A stretch of DNA of 64,000 bases from Holacanthus passer (GCA_025331565.1 JAFREQ010000040.1:7255001-7319000), one strand, 5' to 3'; shown: positions 1-12,310, numbered from the stretch's first letter. Notes: generated by a model not told the origin, from the sequence alone. Made by a program: numbers and translations.

Positions 1-318
1 GCTTGTTGGTATGATTATGTTTGGTATTAGTTAGTGGTCTTGGCAGTATAAAGGAATGAATGTTAGCCGCTGCAAAGTCAGTTCTATTTTCACCCAAAGG
101 CTGTAAATTAATGTGTTTTTCCTCTTTAAATAAGGCTTAATGAGCTCTGGGGAGAATATAATGCAAAGTATAAAAAAGTTATATCATGTTGTTCTTCATT
201 GTTTAGCAGAGAGCTTTTAGCTTCTGATATAATATGACATAATTTAGTGAGCGAGTCCTTTATAGCAGCACTACAACAGAACAAGCATTTGAGATGAAGA
301 CGTTTTAATCATAATTCA

Positions 319-626
319 GGCTGCAACTAATGATTGATTTTTACTATTGATCATTTTCTTGATTAATCAATTTGCTGCTGTCTATAAGATGTCTGAGTGA
401 AACAGTCCAGTTATAATCCCAAGGTGACTTATTTTATGTTTTGTCAAACCATTAAAATCCCCAATAGTCAGGATCCTTTGCTGTATGATGATAAAAAAAT
501 ACTCACATCTGGAGCCAGATCATTTCCAGCGTTTTTGCTTGAATGAATGCCTGAAATGATTAAAATGGTAGCTAATCGATTTCCTGATGGTCGACAAATC
601 GATTAATCAACTCGTTGCTTCAGCTC
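319..626. mobile_element. MITE-like interspersed repeat with ATCGATTAAT-type ends
   Basis: This is about 308 bp and resembles a family I know as very common in percomorph genomes. It starts GGCTGCAACTAATGATTGAT and ends AATCGATTAATCAACTCG followed by TTGCTTCAGCTC. The two ends are imperfect inverted repeats of each other (CTGCAACTAATGATTGATTT against the reverse complement of the right end). The interior has the family's usual order: CCCAAGGTGAC, then the CTGGAGCCAG-like centre, then TTTTTGCTTGAATGAATGCC. It encodes no protein. I infer a non-autonomous DNA transposon, but the superfamily is not determined from sequence alone. Confidence 0.6.
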
Positions 627-3600
627 TGGTCATGATGCATAACTCAAACCAACGTGGATTTCTCACAGTCTCGGGCTATAAATGTAAATGAAACATAAAA
701 TCCAAGAACAAAAACAAAGTTAAAACCAGAATTCTGTCCACATCTAAACACAGCCTGTGTCTGTGTTCGCTGTAACTCAACATCTGCCTCGTTACAAGAG
801 TAATAATTATGTCATTCTTTGCTGCTAATAGTATAAATACGCCTGTGAGCTCAATGGGAGATCAGAGATATGTGTGTCAGACCAATGACCTCAAGTAATT
901 TCTTAAATTTCCTGTAGTAAAACAGCTTCAAATAAATCAGCGATGCTCCTGGAGGTTTTGTGAATTACAGCTACAGGACATAATCACTTCCAGGTTTGCT
1001 GGTGCTGAACATTTTCTCACAGTCATGATTTTTTTTTTTTTTTTCCAGAGAGAAACCCAGTTATATCAGACAGTGCAAACAAGTGGTATTTTCTTTGTGT
1101 TGCAAATAAAGTTAGAGAACAGAAATGATTTGATGTTAGAAGTTCTTTTCTTTGGAGACTCATGCGTTTTACCCAGAGCACTTCATACACCAGATACTGT
1201 GTGTTTCAGGGAAAAGGAAAGGGTGATAATTGGTGAAAGGGTAAGAGTTCATTCTCAACTTTGTCTTCGGCAGCGTTCCTTCTAGCTCTCTTTGCACAGA
1301 GTCTCCAAAGTAAACTGAGAGAGTGCAAACATATGCCAAGGACACACAATTATGTAACTTTGTTTTTCTTTAATAATAGAAGAAGTTTATACATTTTTAT
1401 TGCACATTGATAAAGACTTGCATGAAAATATATATAGTGGTAGACGGTCGTGCTGATTTTAGATTTGTTGCTTATTTGCACAATGCAATCAAGAATAACA
1501 TCTTTATAAATAGATGTAGCTACAGGAAAATGGTGCATAAGAATCAAACTAGCAAGTGTTTTTTGGGTCATACAAACATGTTTTATAGTAAATGTGTTGT
1601 GGTGTAATCTGTGTTTTTCAGGTTAACTCTCTTTCATACGGAGACATTTTCCTTCGAACTGACACAAAACAAATAAAAACAAAATAAATAAATGCATCGC
1701 CATTAACGCTGAGGTGACACACGTATGTTTCTGAGTGGTCATTAAAAATGTGAAGGATCATCCCAATTACCCCGGCGGTGGCCTTTTAGTGACAGGGCTC
1801 CTAATTAGTGCGAGAAGTATCTATCTCTGTGGAGAAAACTGAGGAGAGCGAAGAAATGCTGCAAATGAGAAAGAGTGGGTCACTGCGGCACTCAGGGTAC
1901 AAGAGGGGTCCTTATGTATAATTAACTTGATACGTTGGTTTAAGTACGTTGAGAAATGTGTGTAATTGAGTCTTGTCTCGACAAATGGAAATTAGATACT
2001 GCAATAGAATTATTATACATTATTCCATTGGTTTTTGACAGTTCAGACGAGGTTGGTGAACATAAACAGTTCTTTTCTTGTGCCGGATCCTTAAGAGCCA
2101 ATAGTCTAATCTCTAATATCCTCAGGAGACGCAGCTTAGAGTTTTTTCATTAACCGAAAAAGGAGAGTATGACTTAGTGGACTCAGACTTTCTGTTTGAG
2201 CTTTTGCTCTCAAATATTTTACTTGTAAATTGCCTTATTTCATAGTAATGCTAACATTTCTGCACCGGAAAATGAGCTCAAGCCCCAGAATACCGTCCTG
2301 AATGTGGCGGCATTGTCGGTGAAGTTGGTCTTCCATTTCTCGTGGATCAGCTTTAAAGTGGCTCATGTTCTTAAATAGAAACTGATTTCAGCTTCACAAA
2401 CATGAACTGAAATAGAGTCTTGTTTGTTTGCAGTATCTCATAAAGTTATGGATTTTGTTGTCTAGAATACATTTAAAATCAGACGGTAAGAATAATTTGA
2501 CCTTGACGCATACTAGTCCAGTTCATAGGAGTGATTCAAAATCTTTTTTTAGTCTGCATTTCTTTTTAGGTTTGGTCATTCTAGGTTAATGGTTCTTTCA
2601 TTAATACTCATCCAATACTGTATTATTGCTGCCTTTCTGTTCTGCAGCTATGAAGGACTTGACAGCTGTGTTTTTATATTTTGTCAGAGGGTGAGCTCGA
2701 CGAGCCAAAGTGTCTTTTTTTTATTCGTTCCTGAAAATGAAGCTGCTCGGTGTGAATGTAGTGCCAAAATGATTAATGAATAATTGTCATCACCGTTTAT
2801 TTACTTTATCTTATTTGTCACAGACTCCCACAAGTGTTACAGTATTATAATACTGAAATTGCCTTGTGTTATCCTGCCCTACTTTTTTTTAACAGTATTA
2901 ATATTCACTGTAAAATTAGGCTGCATGTGTGTGTGTGTGCCTGTGATGACTGTGTGTGTGTGTGTGTAACGCAGCCCAGCAACCCCTCCTTCTTCATGTT
3001 GTCGCAGTGAAGTGAGCTGTCATCAGCCATTAAGAAAAATAACAAAATAAGTCTGGAGGCATTTTTTAAAACAGCTTCACCAGAATTACAGCCACTTTTG
3101 TAGTCAACCAGCGATGACGGGCTTAAGACATGAAAACATGGACGTGACATGTGAAACATCACTATTAGGTCTCGGAGGCTCACTGTCATTGTGTCCGCTT
3201 TGAATGAATGCTTCGAGATGTATCCCTCTTTAACCTTTGACCTTTTTTTAAATTGCAACCTAGATACAGAAATGCTGGCCATTTATGGAAGGAGCCTTTG
3301 GGAGCCGTCATGTCGCAGCAGTGAAGCTTCAGTTTTGACCACACAGTGAGATGGCCACTTAGTTTCAAGACATAAAGCAAATGAAACAAAACATGTAATA
3401 TTAAAGCTGTATACATACTGTATGTGCACTTTGCATTTTAATGGACCCATTTTATCCACAACCATAAATGAGTGATTTAAACACAAACGCATAAATTAAA
3501 CACATCTCCTTTAATGACAGTACAACCCTGCTGCACATGCTGTTGTTAATATGTAACAGGATGTATGTGTTTTCCTGAAATGCACTCCATCAGTGTGGCC

Positions 3601-3923
3601 TATCAGTAAAAAACATGTCAAAGCACCTTAAACTGGTGAGCAGCATTTCCATGATGCTCAGATAATAATGCTCCTGCTTTGAGCTCGCTGCACCTGATCT
3701 GTTGAAACATTCATCACTTCCCTCTTTCTGGGCTTTCTCTTTTCCTCTCAGCTCTCCAAACCGCTTTACATTGGCACCATATTGACAGTCTGCACAGGGT
3801 TGACAGACTGGATCTGGAGCGTGAGGATTGATTAAATGTTCCATTTGATCACAGACTTTCTGAATAAGATGGATGGCCCTGACAGAAAAGATACAGGGGA
3901 GTGAATTGATTCCTGTGACTTGT

Positions 3924-3967
3924 GTGCACACGGAGCTCGTGCACACGCGGAGACATTCGTGCACACG
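3924..3967. repeat. Three spaced copies of GTGCACACG upstream of an exon
   Basis: Exact 9-mers GTGCACACG occur at 3924-3932, 3939-3947 and 3959-3967. They lie in the last 100 bp before the acceptor of the 4021 exon. Each contains the palindrome GTGCAC. They may be a small degenerate tandem array or a binding-site cluster. No function is shown. Confidence 0.6.
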
Positions 3968-4020
3968 TTCTGAAAATGAAGCTGCAATTTCTGATTTTGC
4001 CTTTTTTTCTGACTCCACAG

Positions 4021-4176
4021 ATAAATCTGCAGAGGAGAATGAGGGTCACAGGCCTAATTACCCAGGGTGCAAAGCGTATCGGCAGCCCAGAGTACGTCAA
4101 GTCGTACAAAGTAGCCTACAGTGATGACGGGAAGACCTGGAGAACGTACAAAGTCAAGGGCAAAGACGAGGATATG
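4021..4176 (+). CDS. edil3: edil3 coding exon, middle of discoidin domain C1
   Basis: This exon has 52 codons, enters and leaves in phase 0, and starts INLQRRMRVTGLITQGAKRI. The acceptor is a pyrimidine stretch ending in CCACAG at 4020. The donor is ATG followed by gtgaga at 4177. It encodes the central strands of the first F5/8 type C domain. The VTGxITQGAK and SYKVAYSDDGKTW segments are the signature of this family's second discoidin-domain exon. The mammalian protein reads nearly the same here (RVTGVITQGAKRIGSPEY). The preceding exon, which should end in codons for Trp-Ile-Gln, is not in the window. Length and phase match the exon at 23258-23413, which encodes the same part of domain C2. 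Confidence 0.96.
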
Positions 4177-5265
4177 GTGAGACACACACGTGGGCACGCA
4201 AACGCAGACGTACGCACCCGTCGCCGTCTCTCCGCTCTGTCCCTTTAGTCTGTAACACACAGACAAGGACACACACATGCCCACACTCACACATGTGCAC
4301 ACACAGCGACGGTGCACTCAGTCAAGGGCAGGGTGGAGGACATGATGAGATGGCTTTTTAATTAGCTAGCACGCACCGGGCCCATCTTGCTGCCCCTTAC
4401 CCCCCTCCACTTTTATGACTTCTAGATTGAATTTTTATACTATTTGGGGATGAACAGCCACCAAATAGGCCACACGGCGTTCTATCATTCCTGACAGCGA
4501 AGCACGGCTGTCCTCCATTTGGCCGAGCTCCGAATGACCCCAAACCTCCAAACTTCATCTCAGATTTATCACACTGAACAATGAGTCTGGAGTTGAATAT
4601 TCTATGATCTCAGCTCAGGTCTTGTTCGCCTGTCTGTCTTTCTTTTATTTGGTATGTAGTTAAGTCAGTCAAAATTGGGCAGACAGAAAGCAGGAATTAC
4701 ATTTGTATGTAGTATTTGTGGAGGTGGAAGAAGTAGCAGACTGGGATAAATACCTGTACAGTAGCACCTGTGTCAGTTTGAAGCAGTTACACGCCCTCAT
4801 CCTTGACCTCATATAAGCCGGGATTTTTTTCCACATTGACCTGTTGCCACCCGGTGACAGCTTCTATTTCCTGTATCGCACATTGCTCTATCTCTCCCTC
4901 GCTTTCTCCTCCTCTGTCGCCCTCTCTCAGCGCCTCACGCGTGCAGAGCATCAGTCACTCAAATCAGAGTTTCTGTCACACGATCTCAGGTCATTTGGAT
5001 AAAACACTCCAGAAGGTATAGCGATATAATTGGAGCACTAATTTAAAACACACCACTCTTCTTATGAATTACGGCCTCAAATGGTGCGAGAAATTGTCTA
5101 TTTTTCCCTGTAATTCTAGCTCATTGACCTTGAATGACAGCAATTTATTGAGTGTGGAGTAGACACTAGAGACAGCGCCAGATAGACTGCCACATTACGG
5201 CAAAAACTGATCTGCTTCGCCGTCCTCCCTGCCCCCATCTGCTGTTATTTCATCCCCTGCAACAG
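4177..5265 (+). other. edil3: edil3 intron of 1,089 bp
   Basis: This is a GT-AG intron (gtgaga at 4177, ag at 5264-5265). Its first 140 bp are strikingly CA-rich (GACACACACGTGGGCACGC and similar up to about 4312). In vertebrates such CA-rich RNA directly after a donor is a typical hnRNP L target. The rest includes a C/T-rich patch at about 4885-4930 (CTCTCTCAGCGCC) and no coding signal. Confidence 0.85.
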
Positions 5266-5410
5266 ATTTTCAGAGGAAACGTCGATAACAACGCTCCATC
5301 AGCCAACTCCTTCACTCCTCCCATTGAAGCCCAGTACGTGCGCATTTACCCCCAAGTCTGCAGGAGGCACTGTACCTTACGCATGGAGCTGCTCGGCTGT
5401 GAGCTAACAG
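5266..5410 (+). CDS. edil3: edil3 coding exon, end of discoidin domain C1
   Basis: This exon has 48 codons plus the first base of a glycine codon, so it is phase 0 in and phase 1 out. It starts IFRGNVDNNAPSANSFTPPI and ends in MELLGCELT. The acceptor is CTGCAACAG at 5257-5265 and the donor is ACAG followed by gtgagt at 5411. It completes the first discoidin domain. The Cys in LLGC is the conserved closing cysteine. The extra CRRHC pair (PQVCRRHCTLRMELLGC) is typical of EDIL3 domain C1. Domain C1 is known in the family for matrix deposition and phosphatidylserine binding. Confidence 0.96.
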
Positions 5411-5564
5411 GTGAGTGAGCCGAGCTTCACCCAACTGTACACACAAATGGAGCGTGAAATGATGTGAAAATCCACGGTTGCATTTTTTATGTGGTGACAA
5501 CAGTGAAACACATTTTGGGGGGGGGTTAAGATCAGAACAAAAAAATGTGTTTTGTTGTTGCCAG
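5411..5564 (+). other. edil3: edil3 short intron of 154 bp
   Basis: This GT-AG intron (gtgagt at 5411, ccag at 5561-5564) separates the last exon of discoidin domain C1 from the first exon of C2. It splits a glycine codon after its first base. A run of nine G (5517-5525) lies 39 bp before the acceptor. Such G runs help define short vertebrate introns. Confidence 0.9.
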
Positions 5565-5749
5565 GCTGCTCTGAACCACTGGGAATGAAGTCAGGCCACA
5601 TCCAGGACTACCAGGTCACGGCCTCCAGCATCTTCAGGACTCTCAACATGGACATGTTCACTTGGGAGCCCGGGAAGGCCCGATTGGACAAACAGGGGAA
5701 GGTCAACGCCTGGACAGCTGGACACAGCGACCAGTCGCAGTGGCTACAG
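5565..5749 (+). CDS. edil3: edil3 coding exon, start of discoidin domain C2
   Basis: This exon is 185 nt. Its first two bases complete the split glycine codon, 61 codons follow, and it leaves in phase 0. The acceptor is TTGTTGCCAG at 5555-5564 and the donor is CTACAG followed by gtgaga at 5750. It starts GCSEPLGMKSGHIQDYQVTA and ends SQWLQ. The first Cys opens the second discoidin domain. The segments ITASSIF-like, MDMFTWEPGKARLDKQGKVN and NAWTAGH are those of EDIL3. Aromatic and basic loop residues here (FTWEPGKAR) belong to the membrane-facing spikes of this fold. It is separated from the previous exon by only 154 bp and from the next by 17.5 kb. Confidence 0.97.
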
Positions 5750-8700
5750 GTGAGATGCCACCTGAGCTAAATCTGTTATCTGCTGTAGAGATTAGATCAA
5801 AATACAGTATTAGCCGGGAAATGAACAACAGACAGCCAGGTTCTTGCAGATAGCTGGTTTTCACTATGCTGAAGGATTAGCTCTTATCTCCCTGGCATAG
5901 TAATTGATGGTGTGTACATGGTAATGCATGCCAATGGATTCAATTATATTTCACAGGGACCGGCTTCATTGATGTGTACACTGTCAGTTGCGAGAGAAAT
6001 GATATCTCGAAATCCTACGTCTTTCAGCAAACTTGCAGTATTTTTCTTAGAAACAGTCAGTAATAGGTAGTCTTTTTTTTTCATGCCAGTCTTTTTTGAA
6101 TCCAACACCCACACGGCCTGTGTTGGAAGAGTTTAGCCTTGTTATCTTTGGCTGCAGCCCAGGCTTTCTATCTCTATGAAAACAGCCAATCCATTTGTTT
6201 TCATTATAGTAAGTGATGGCTGAAAATGTCTCCTGAAAGGGACAAGGCACGTTTCTAAGTGAACATTTACACCTGAGTCTTTCTGCTTAACAATGCTGTA
6301 CCTGAGACTGATGGAGGAGTTAAAGATACATATCTATTAGATCCAGTCATGCCTAGTACATCCTCACGTACGCTCTCATATATTGGAATTTTATTTGTTT
6401 TCGTTGTTCTTTCAAGACAGAAGCCAGTAAATGGTTTTTTTTTCTTTTCAACTGAGAAACCACATCTTACTTGAGGCTGTAAAACTGATAGCGCAGAAGA
6501 AATTGTGATGTGGATCATCTTCTCAGGGAATTGAAGATCAGAGGGATTTCTTTGATTTCTTGGCCTTTCTGCTGCACTCGCTCCACGCGTACCACCTCCC
6601 AAGCAGTGACACAGTTAGCGCTCCGTAGTCACACTGACTCGTCTGGCCGTTATTAGATTGGCCGGGTCTTGAGTCAGATATGTTTTTTATTACGCTGAAA
6701 GCTTTTTGCCGAGGGTGAGGGTGCGCAGGGCGGTGTGGCGGAGGAGACAGGTACTTAGGCAGGCCCCATCCAGACCAGGGAGCTCGGCTAAGCAAAATTG
6801 ATTGCTGTGGGTAAAGGAAAACTTGTGGTCTCATATTACATGCTGTGCCGGCAGGAAAGGGGAGATGCTATGCAGACGCAGTGAGAAAATCAATGGCTTC
6901 CACTGCCAAGGACCATTTCTGCGCACGCAGGCATATACAATATCTGGCTTTTGAAAAGTAGACATTAAGAGTTATATACTTTGGAGTACTCTTTCACATT
7001 CATACTGATACAGCTGTTGGAAGTGACTGATTTTTTATATTAAGTGAATGTCTTATATGCATTTGTTAGACTCTCACAGCCAGTGTCTTCTTTATACTGG
7101 TTGCCTTGGCGAGTAATTGAATCTCAGTGACATTACTGAACGACTTTAAAGCTTACAGATTAATGGAATTAATCAGCCCTAATGACAAATTAAGTATTCC
7201 TATTAATCAAGACAACTGTTCTGGTGTGCAGTGGAAGCAGTGGGAAACTTTTTACCGACACCAAATGTCAAACTGAATTTCTTGATGCGTGGGACGGGAC
7301 GAGATCTTATTATAATAGCAAACCATGGAGTCGTGAGCTGATGCAAAGATTTTGTCTCTTATATTACTCTGAATACTTATTTATAAAAAGATTATTCCAA
7401 CAAGTGATCAATATGGGAAATATCCATCCAAACATTTATTGGTGATTTATTGGTAGTTTATAGTAGTTGTTTACCTAAATATGTATTAAAGTTGATGGCT
7501 TAGTTTTGTGCCTTTCTAAAACCTCTGGACACTAACACCAACAAACATTTGGTTTTTGTCCTCAGTGGAAAAGGGTAAAATCAGCATTCATTCCTGGGTC
7601 AAATGACTCTGCAGTAGTCACAAGTATCTGTTGGCTCAAGTTACGATCAGCAACTGCCCTAACTTGTCGCTGGCCTCCATGTTGTTTTCTACTGTTCCCT
7701 GTTTTCTTGCACATTGGTGATGTTGAACGTGACACGTGAAAAGAAAACAAACAGAAAAGAAACTGCATATTCTAATTTTGACATTACATTATTTTTCATC
7801 ATTTGAGACAAGGGATTGAAATGACACGTTGTTCCCATTACTGGTCAGTTATAGAAACACACAATAGATCATTTGAACGTAATCATTTGATAAACAAGTT
7901 CAGAACATAGTTTTCAGCTGACTAAATGTTTAAGAACAGAAGTGTTGTGCCACCAAACACTGTGAACTCCAACAACAACACCAAGAACTGGACATGTCTG
8001 GGGGCCGTCCAAGCTAAAGTTATTCTGGCCTGGCAGGAGATAAAATTACACAGGGAGAACCAGAATCTTTCAAGATGTTTTCAAGAGAGGAGCTGAAGCT
8101 GTCAGACTGAGCTGCCAAGTGTTCCAGCTGGCATAAGCTGATTAGTTAATTATGCACATTAACATGTCCACATAGCAAAGAGAAATTACCAGAGAGACGG
8201 TAGCTACTTTTCAATTTCACAGCGTCCCTCTTAATGCAACACGTACACTGCAAATTTTCTTAAGTACTATTCCAGGACTTTTTTTTTCCACATCGCTTAA
8301 TTGTATTGCAGTCAACAAAGTACTTAGCAAGGACTCACTTTCCTGAATCATGATGTTAAATTCTTAATCACGTCTTATGTCGCAGTGAATGTGTTCCAGG
8401 TGGTAGCGAAGATAGCGACGTTTTGTGTAAGTAATTTATTTTGTTGTTTACTAAATTGCAGAGAACAAATACTCCATTCAGACGCACCTGTACTCGCCAT
8501 CATCTTTTGTCTCATCACCCTCCATTTTTGCTGCTTCAATATGCAGATTAGCATCATTGATGGGACAGGTTGCTACACTGATACGTAATCTTTGAAATTG
8601 TATTTAAAATATCTGAAAAAAAAAAAATTATTATATCAAACTTATTTATATTGATTTCTTGAATAGTTTAACGTGGATCCACTTTGTGATGACGTGCAGA

Positions 8701-10130
8701 GATTGATCTGGACCAAGTTGGAGAAAATTAGCCCATTGGCATGTAAAAAGACCACCAGAACCATTTCAGATTACTATTAAATTGTTTCATATATAAAGTT
8801 TATCGTCTCACTTCAATTTGTGTAGCTGAGATAAAGAGAACATTTCTCACATAATCTGAGCATGTGTGTAATATTTGAGTTAGTCAGTGGTGTTAAATCT
8901 TCACTTTGAAATCAGGTTAATAGTTGGATATGAACTGGACATGGGCTTGTTGACAAAGTTGTTTTTCAAAGAAGGTTGGAAAGATTGCAATTTTATTACA
9001 AATTTCATTCTCCTGAGGAGCTTTCTCACATCCGTATGACTTTAGATATCCCTGTGGCAAAGCAGCAGAAATAAGAATTGGGTCGTGTGGCATCTTTAAG
9101 CTTTGTCCACAAGATTAAACTAAATACTGACCCTTTACTTTAGCTACAGTACAGAGGCAGTGAGCTCAAAACTGTGCTGTGCAGACACATCACTACAATA
9201 CAAAATACAAATACAAATAATAACAAATAATAATAAATAATACAAAGGTTTTAAGAATATTCTGTGTTTTTTTGTAGAGGCATAAACACAGCAACATGAA
9301 CATGTGTTGAATTGAACTCAGTCCAATAAAATAGCCTTCATATTTCCATAGAGTACATTCACATATCTTGTGCATCTGTGCAGTAAATAATGATGAGGTG
9401 TTGCTTTTCTTCAAAAGACATCCCAAAATGTAATGTACACATGCCTTTGCTATCAGTAAACACTGGTATTACAAAATGCATCACTTCATTTTGTAACTTG
9501 TTAATTTTATTTCCAGCCTGCAAAGGTTACAAAACAAGCTATGAAAGTAATTCCGTTCTGATGGTTCATTTGTTATCCGCCGTCTCCAAGGTTTTCACAC
9601 CCAATTATCTCCTTAAAGTGATAAATATGTGTGGTGTGTGGCTGTGGCACCCTGATAATCACCTCTGCCTCTGATGATGCAGACTGAGCTCAAACCCGCA
9701 TGTGAAAACTTTCAGAGAACGACAGTAGCCCCAATGCAAATGGTATATTGGTGCTAATGTGAAATTCAGCATACAGTCATTTTCACTCATTAGTGCACAC
9801 CTTGGCCAATGTGGTGATATAGTATGAGCTGTGATACGACATCCTTTTTTTGCCGATGTGCCCGACCAGGTAATTTAAGTTGTTATGGATAAGTTGACCA
9901 AAGGTCTGCATAGGACATCTTTGCACACAGCTTTACTTGTCTGCATCTATGAAATCAGAGACAGGGTTGATGCAGATGAGTCAAATTTCTTTACCAGTCT
10001 CGGCTTCTAATGTGGAAAACACCATTAACCCTGCAGTAATGAAATAATAACCATTTTCCTGTTCTACTTAAGTGAACAAAGATCAATGTTTACATCATAT
10101 TAGTCATATTTATCCACCGTCATTGTTTGG

Positions 10131-10260
10131 CTTCAATCACACTTGGACCCAAAAGAAAACACCCAGCTGCAGGCAGGATTAGAATTAAGCAGTTTTTTTT
10201 TGATTGAAGGCAGAGCAGTGAAATCACAGCATCCCAGGAACCTGAGTAAATGTAGACTTA
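10131..10260 (-). repeat. Possible LTR-retrotransposon fragment, reverse orientation
   Basis: The segment CTTGGACCCAAAAGAAAACA, followed by GCAGGCAGGATTAGAATTAA and a T run, resembles the reversed 3' part of an interspersed fish repeat whose forward form ends in TTTGGGTCCT. A forward relative may lie at 40855-41172. The copy is short and decayed, so the call is weak. Confidence 0.3.
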
Positions 10261-12089
10261 CATATGCAGAGCAGAGCGCACATAACAATTAAGCAAATGA
10301 TTACTGTGAGAGTGGAGGTTTGCAAAGGCAGATGCTGATGAGGTAAATAGTTTCAGCTAAGACGCCGCATGCACACTGGGGAAAAGTGTCTCTCTGCTGG
10401 AGCACGCAGGACCGAGGAGGAAGCATAGCGGGGAACTGTAAACCCAGACAGAGGAGACAAAGACAAGTGGAGAGACAGAAGTAAAGTGACCCATCACAGT
10501 CACAGCTGCATCAAGCCTCCTGCCGGTGTTATTACTCTAACACCAGTTTAGCTGCATATATTTCAAAGTTTTCTTTCCCCTGGTGGTTGGAGAAGCAAAT
10601 AAATGGATTATTGAAGAAATGGTGGTACCGTCATACCGAATGACTATCATGATGGTCAGGTGGATCAATAAACTGTAGGTGCGATGATGAAACTGTGCTT
10701 GAGCTCCACACACACACTGTATTGATCTCAGGAGTCCAGGTGCATAATGTGAACTGCCACAAAAGACTTTTGGTAAAATCCATCTGCACAGTAAATGGCC
10801 ACCGGAGATGATGAAGCCCAGCAAGGAGGTGGTCGAAACACTGGATTCACACTTTTTCTTTTGACAAAAGCTGATTCTCCCCCACTTGAGGGACACTGGA
10901 GACACGTTTAGCATGTTTAGCTCGAAGGGACCTGCAGAAAATGACAGAGACGAATCATCAGAACATGTCATGAAGAACATTGTTATCGCCTCCTTTGAAC
11001 ACAGCGGGAGGGTAAGAGATCTGCGATGGCACCACCTAGTACTGTGTGGTTTAATTGCCATCTTCTAGTCATTGCCTTCATGAATGAACATGAGATGATA
11101 GACATGCAAAAGCCAAGCTTCAAAAGGAGATAAAAGGCAGACGATCTGTACCTAGTGCCTTCTCAATGTGTTTCAGACTTACGTCTTCTGGATCAGTGTC
11201 TGGCTGAATATATGAAACATGTATGTGTGAGAAAAAAAAGTTTGCAAACAAACACAACAGTTGCAAACGAATACACACTAAAATACTGCAGCTTATACAC
11301 AGAGACTGTAGCAGTAATGGTGAGTGGCAGTGAGAGGTGACGAACTGAATGCAGGGACGTCTGTGAGTCTCTCTGTTGGTCAGACCGGACCAAGGAGAAG
11401 ACACGTCAGGTTGAGAGGCTGAAGCAAATGAGGAAACACTTCCGATTTTTATTTTGCAGAGAGCAAATATTTAATGAATTTTGCAAAGGGCAATGTTTAA
11501 TGTATTTCACCTATAAGTGTAGCTTTTACTGTGCTTAAAGTTCCTATTTGAAACAACAATAAGCTGAATCAAATGATTGTGACATTTCTGTAGAGGAGCT
11601 TACCATAGATCTTGCAACCATTTATTTTGATTACTTTAATACTATTTTATTTACAGTAAACACTGACATAATGAAGTCATAGTCATGTACATGGCATTAT
11701 ATAGTGCATTAAAATAGTAGTTACTGACTGAACACAAGAGTTTGATGTACTAAGTAGTGCTCTAACCCTTACATGACTATAATATGGTCTGATATAATCA
11801 TAGTAAATATGTAATATGGGCTTGTCAAAGAAATAATTATTTACAGCTTAAAGTTCTATGTTTCAAATGTTTCTCATCATTCTCTTCTGTGCAGTTGGTT
11901 TTAATTGTCTAAAAAGTGCTCATCACGCTTTAAGCATTTTAGAGTATGTTTTAATTTGTTGTCTAATTTAAAACATCCTTGTGAATTACAATTGTATAAA
12001 TTAATATACTATGGAAGTAAATTACCCCAGGTGTTTGCCAAAGGTTTCTAAAGCATCAATGCATGTTGACACTTCGCAAAGAGCATTGT

Positions 12090-12310
12090 CCCGTGTGGAG
12101 CCGAGGCTAGAAGGAACAATAAATAGACGTAATGCAAGATTGATTCCCGCTCAGTGCCTGTGAGCGTGCATTTGTTGTAATCAAACCGGGTATTATCATT
12201 ACACCAATTTTGCCGAGCACAGCTTCCTAATCAAATCGCTACCTCAAATACAGCGCTGCTGACAACAAACTCCATTTCTTTTAATCAATAGAATTAGCTT
12301 GGTGTTTGTT
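12090..12310. promoter_or_regulatory. Candidate regulatory block rich in TAAT/ATCAAT sites
   Basis: This is a non-coding stretch in the long intron with many homeodomain-like and related cores (GTAATCAAA, CCTAATCAAAT, TTAATCAATAG, GAATTAGC) and few simple repeats. Its base composition is more even than its surroundings. This is the look of a conserved developmental enhancer, but conservation cannot be judged from one sequence. Confidence 0.25.

Larger units (their letters stand above)
1..4020 (+). other. edil3: edil3 intron, 3' end only
   Basis: This stretch lies between an upstream exon outside the window and the acceptor at 4020. The expected preceding exon, which should carry the start of discoidin domain C1 and end in Trp-Ile-Gln, is not present in any frame. 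The interval holds a MITE-like repeat at 319-626, a short TG-rich patch at about 2928-2968, and three copies of GTGCACACG just before the acceptor (3924-3967). The block around 1755-1830 contains several ATTA-type sites (CCAATTACC, CTAATTAG) and could be regulatory. The open frames in it are short and composition-driven. I see no other gene. Confidence 0.85.

Noticed and set aside
3590..4018. 142-codon - strand frame beside the first exon
   Set aside because: It is antisense intron sequence ending at the exon border, with no similarity to known proteins. It arises from the pyrimidine-rich acceptor region.
1..4020. Search for the preceding edil3 exon (start of domain C1)
   Set aside because: No frame encodes the expected segment ending in Trp-Ile-Gln before a donor. 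That exon must lie outside the window.
10537..11061. 174-codon open frame on the - strand
   Set aside because: It is the longest non-exon frame, but it has no recognisable domain and low-complexity stretches, no splice-site support, and it lies inside an edil3 intron. It is probably chance.
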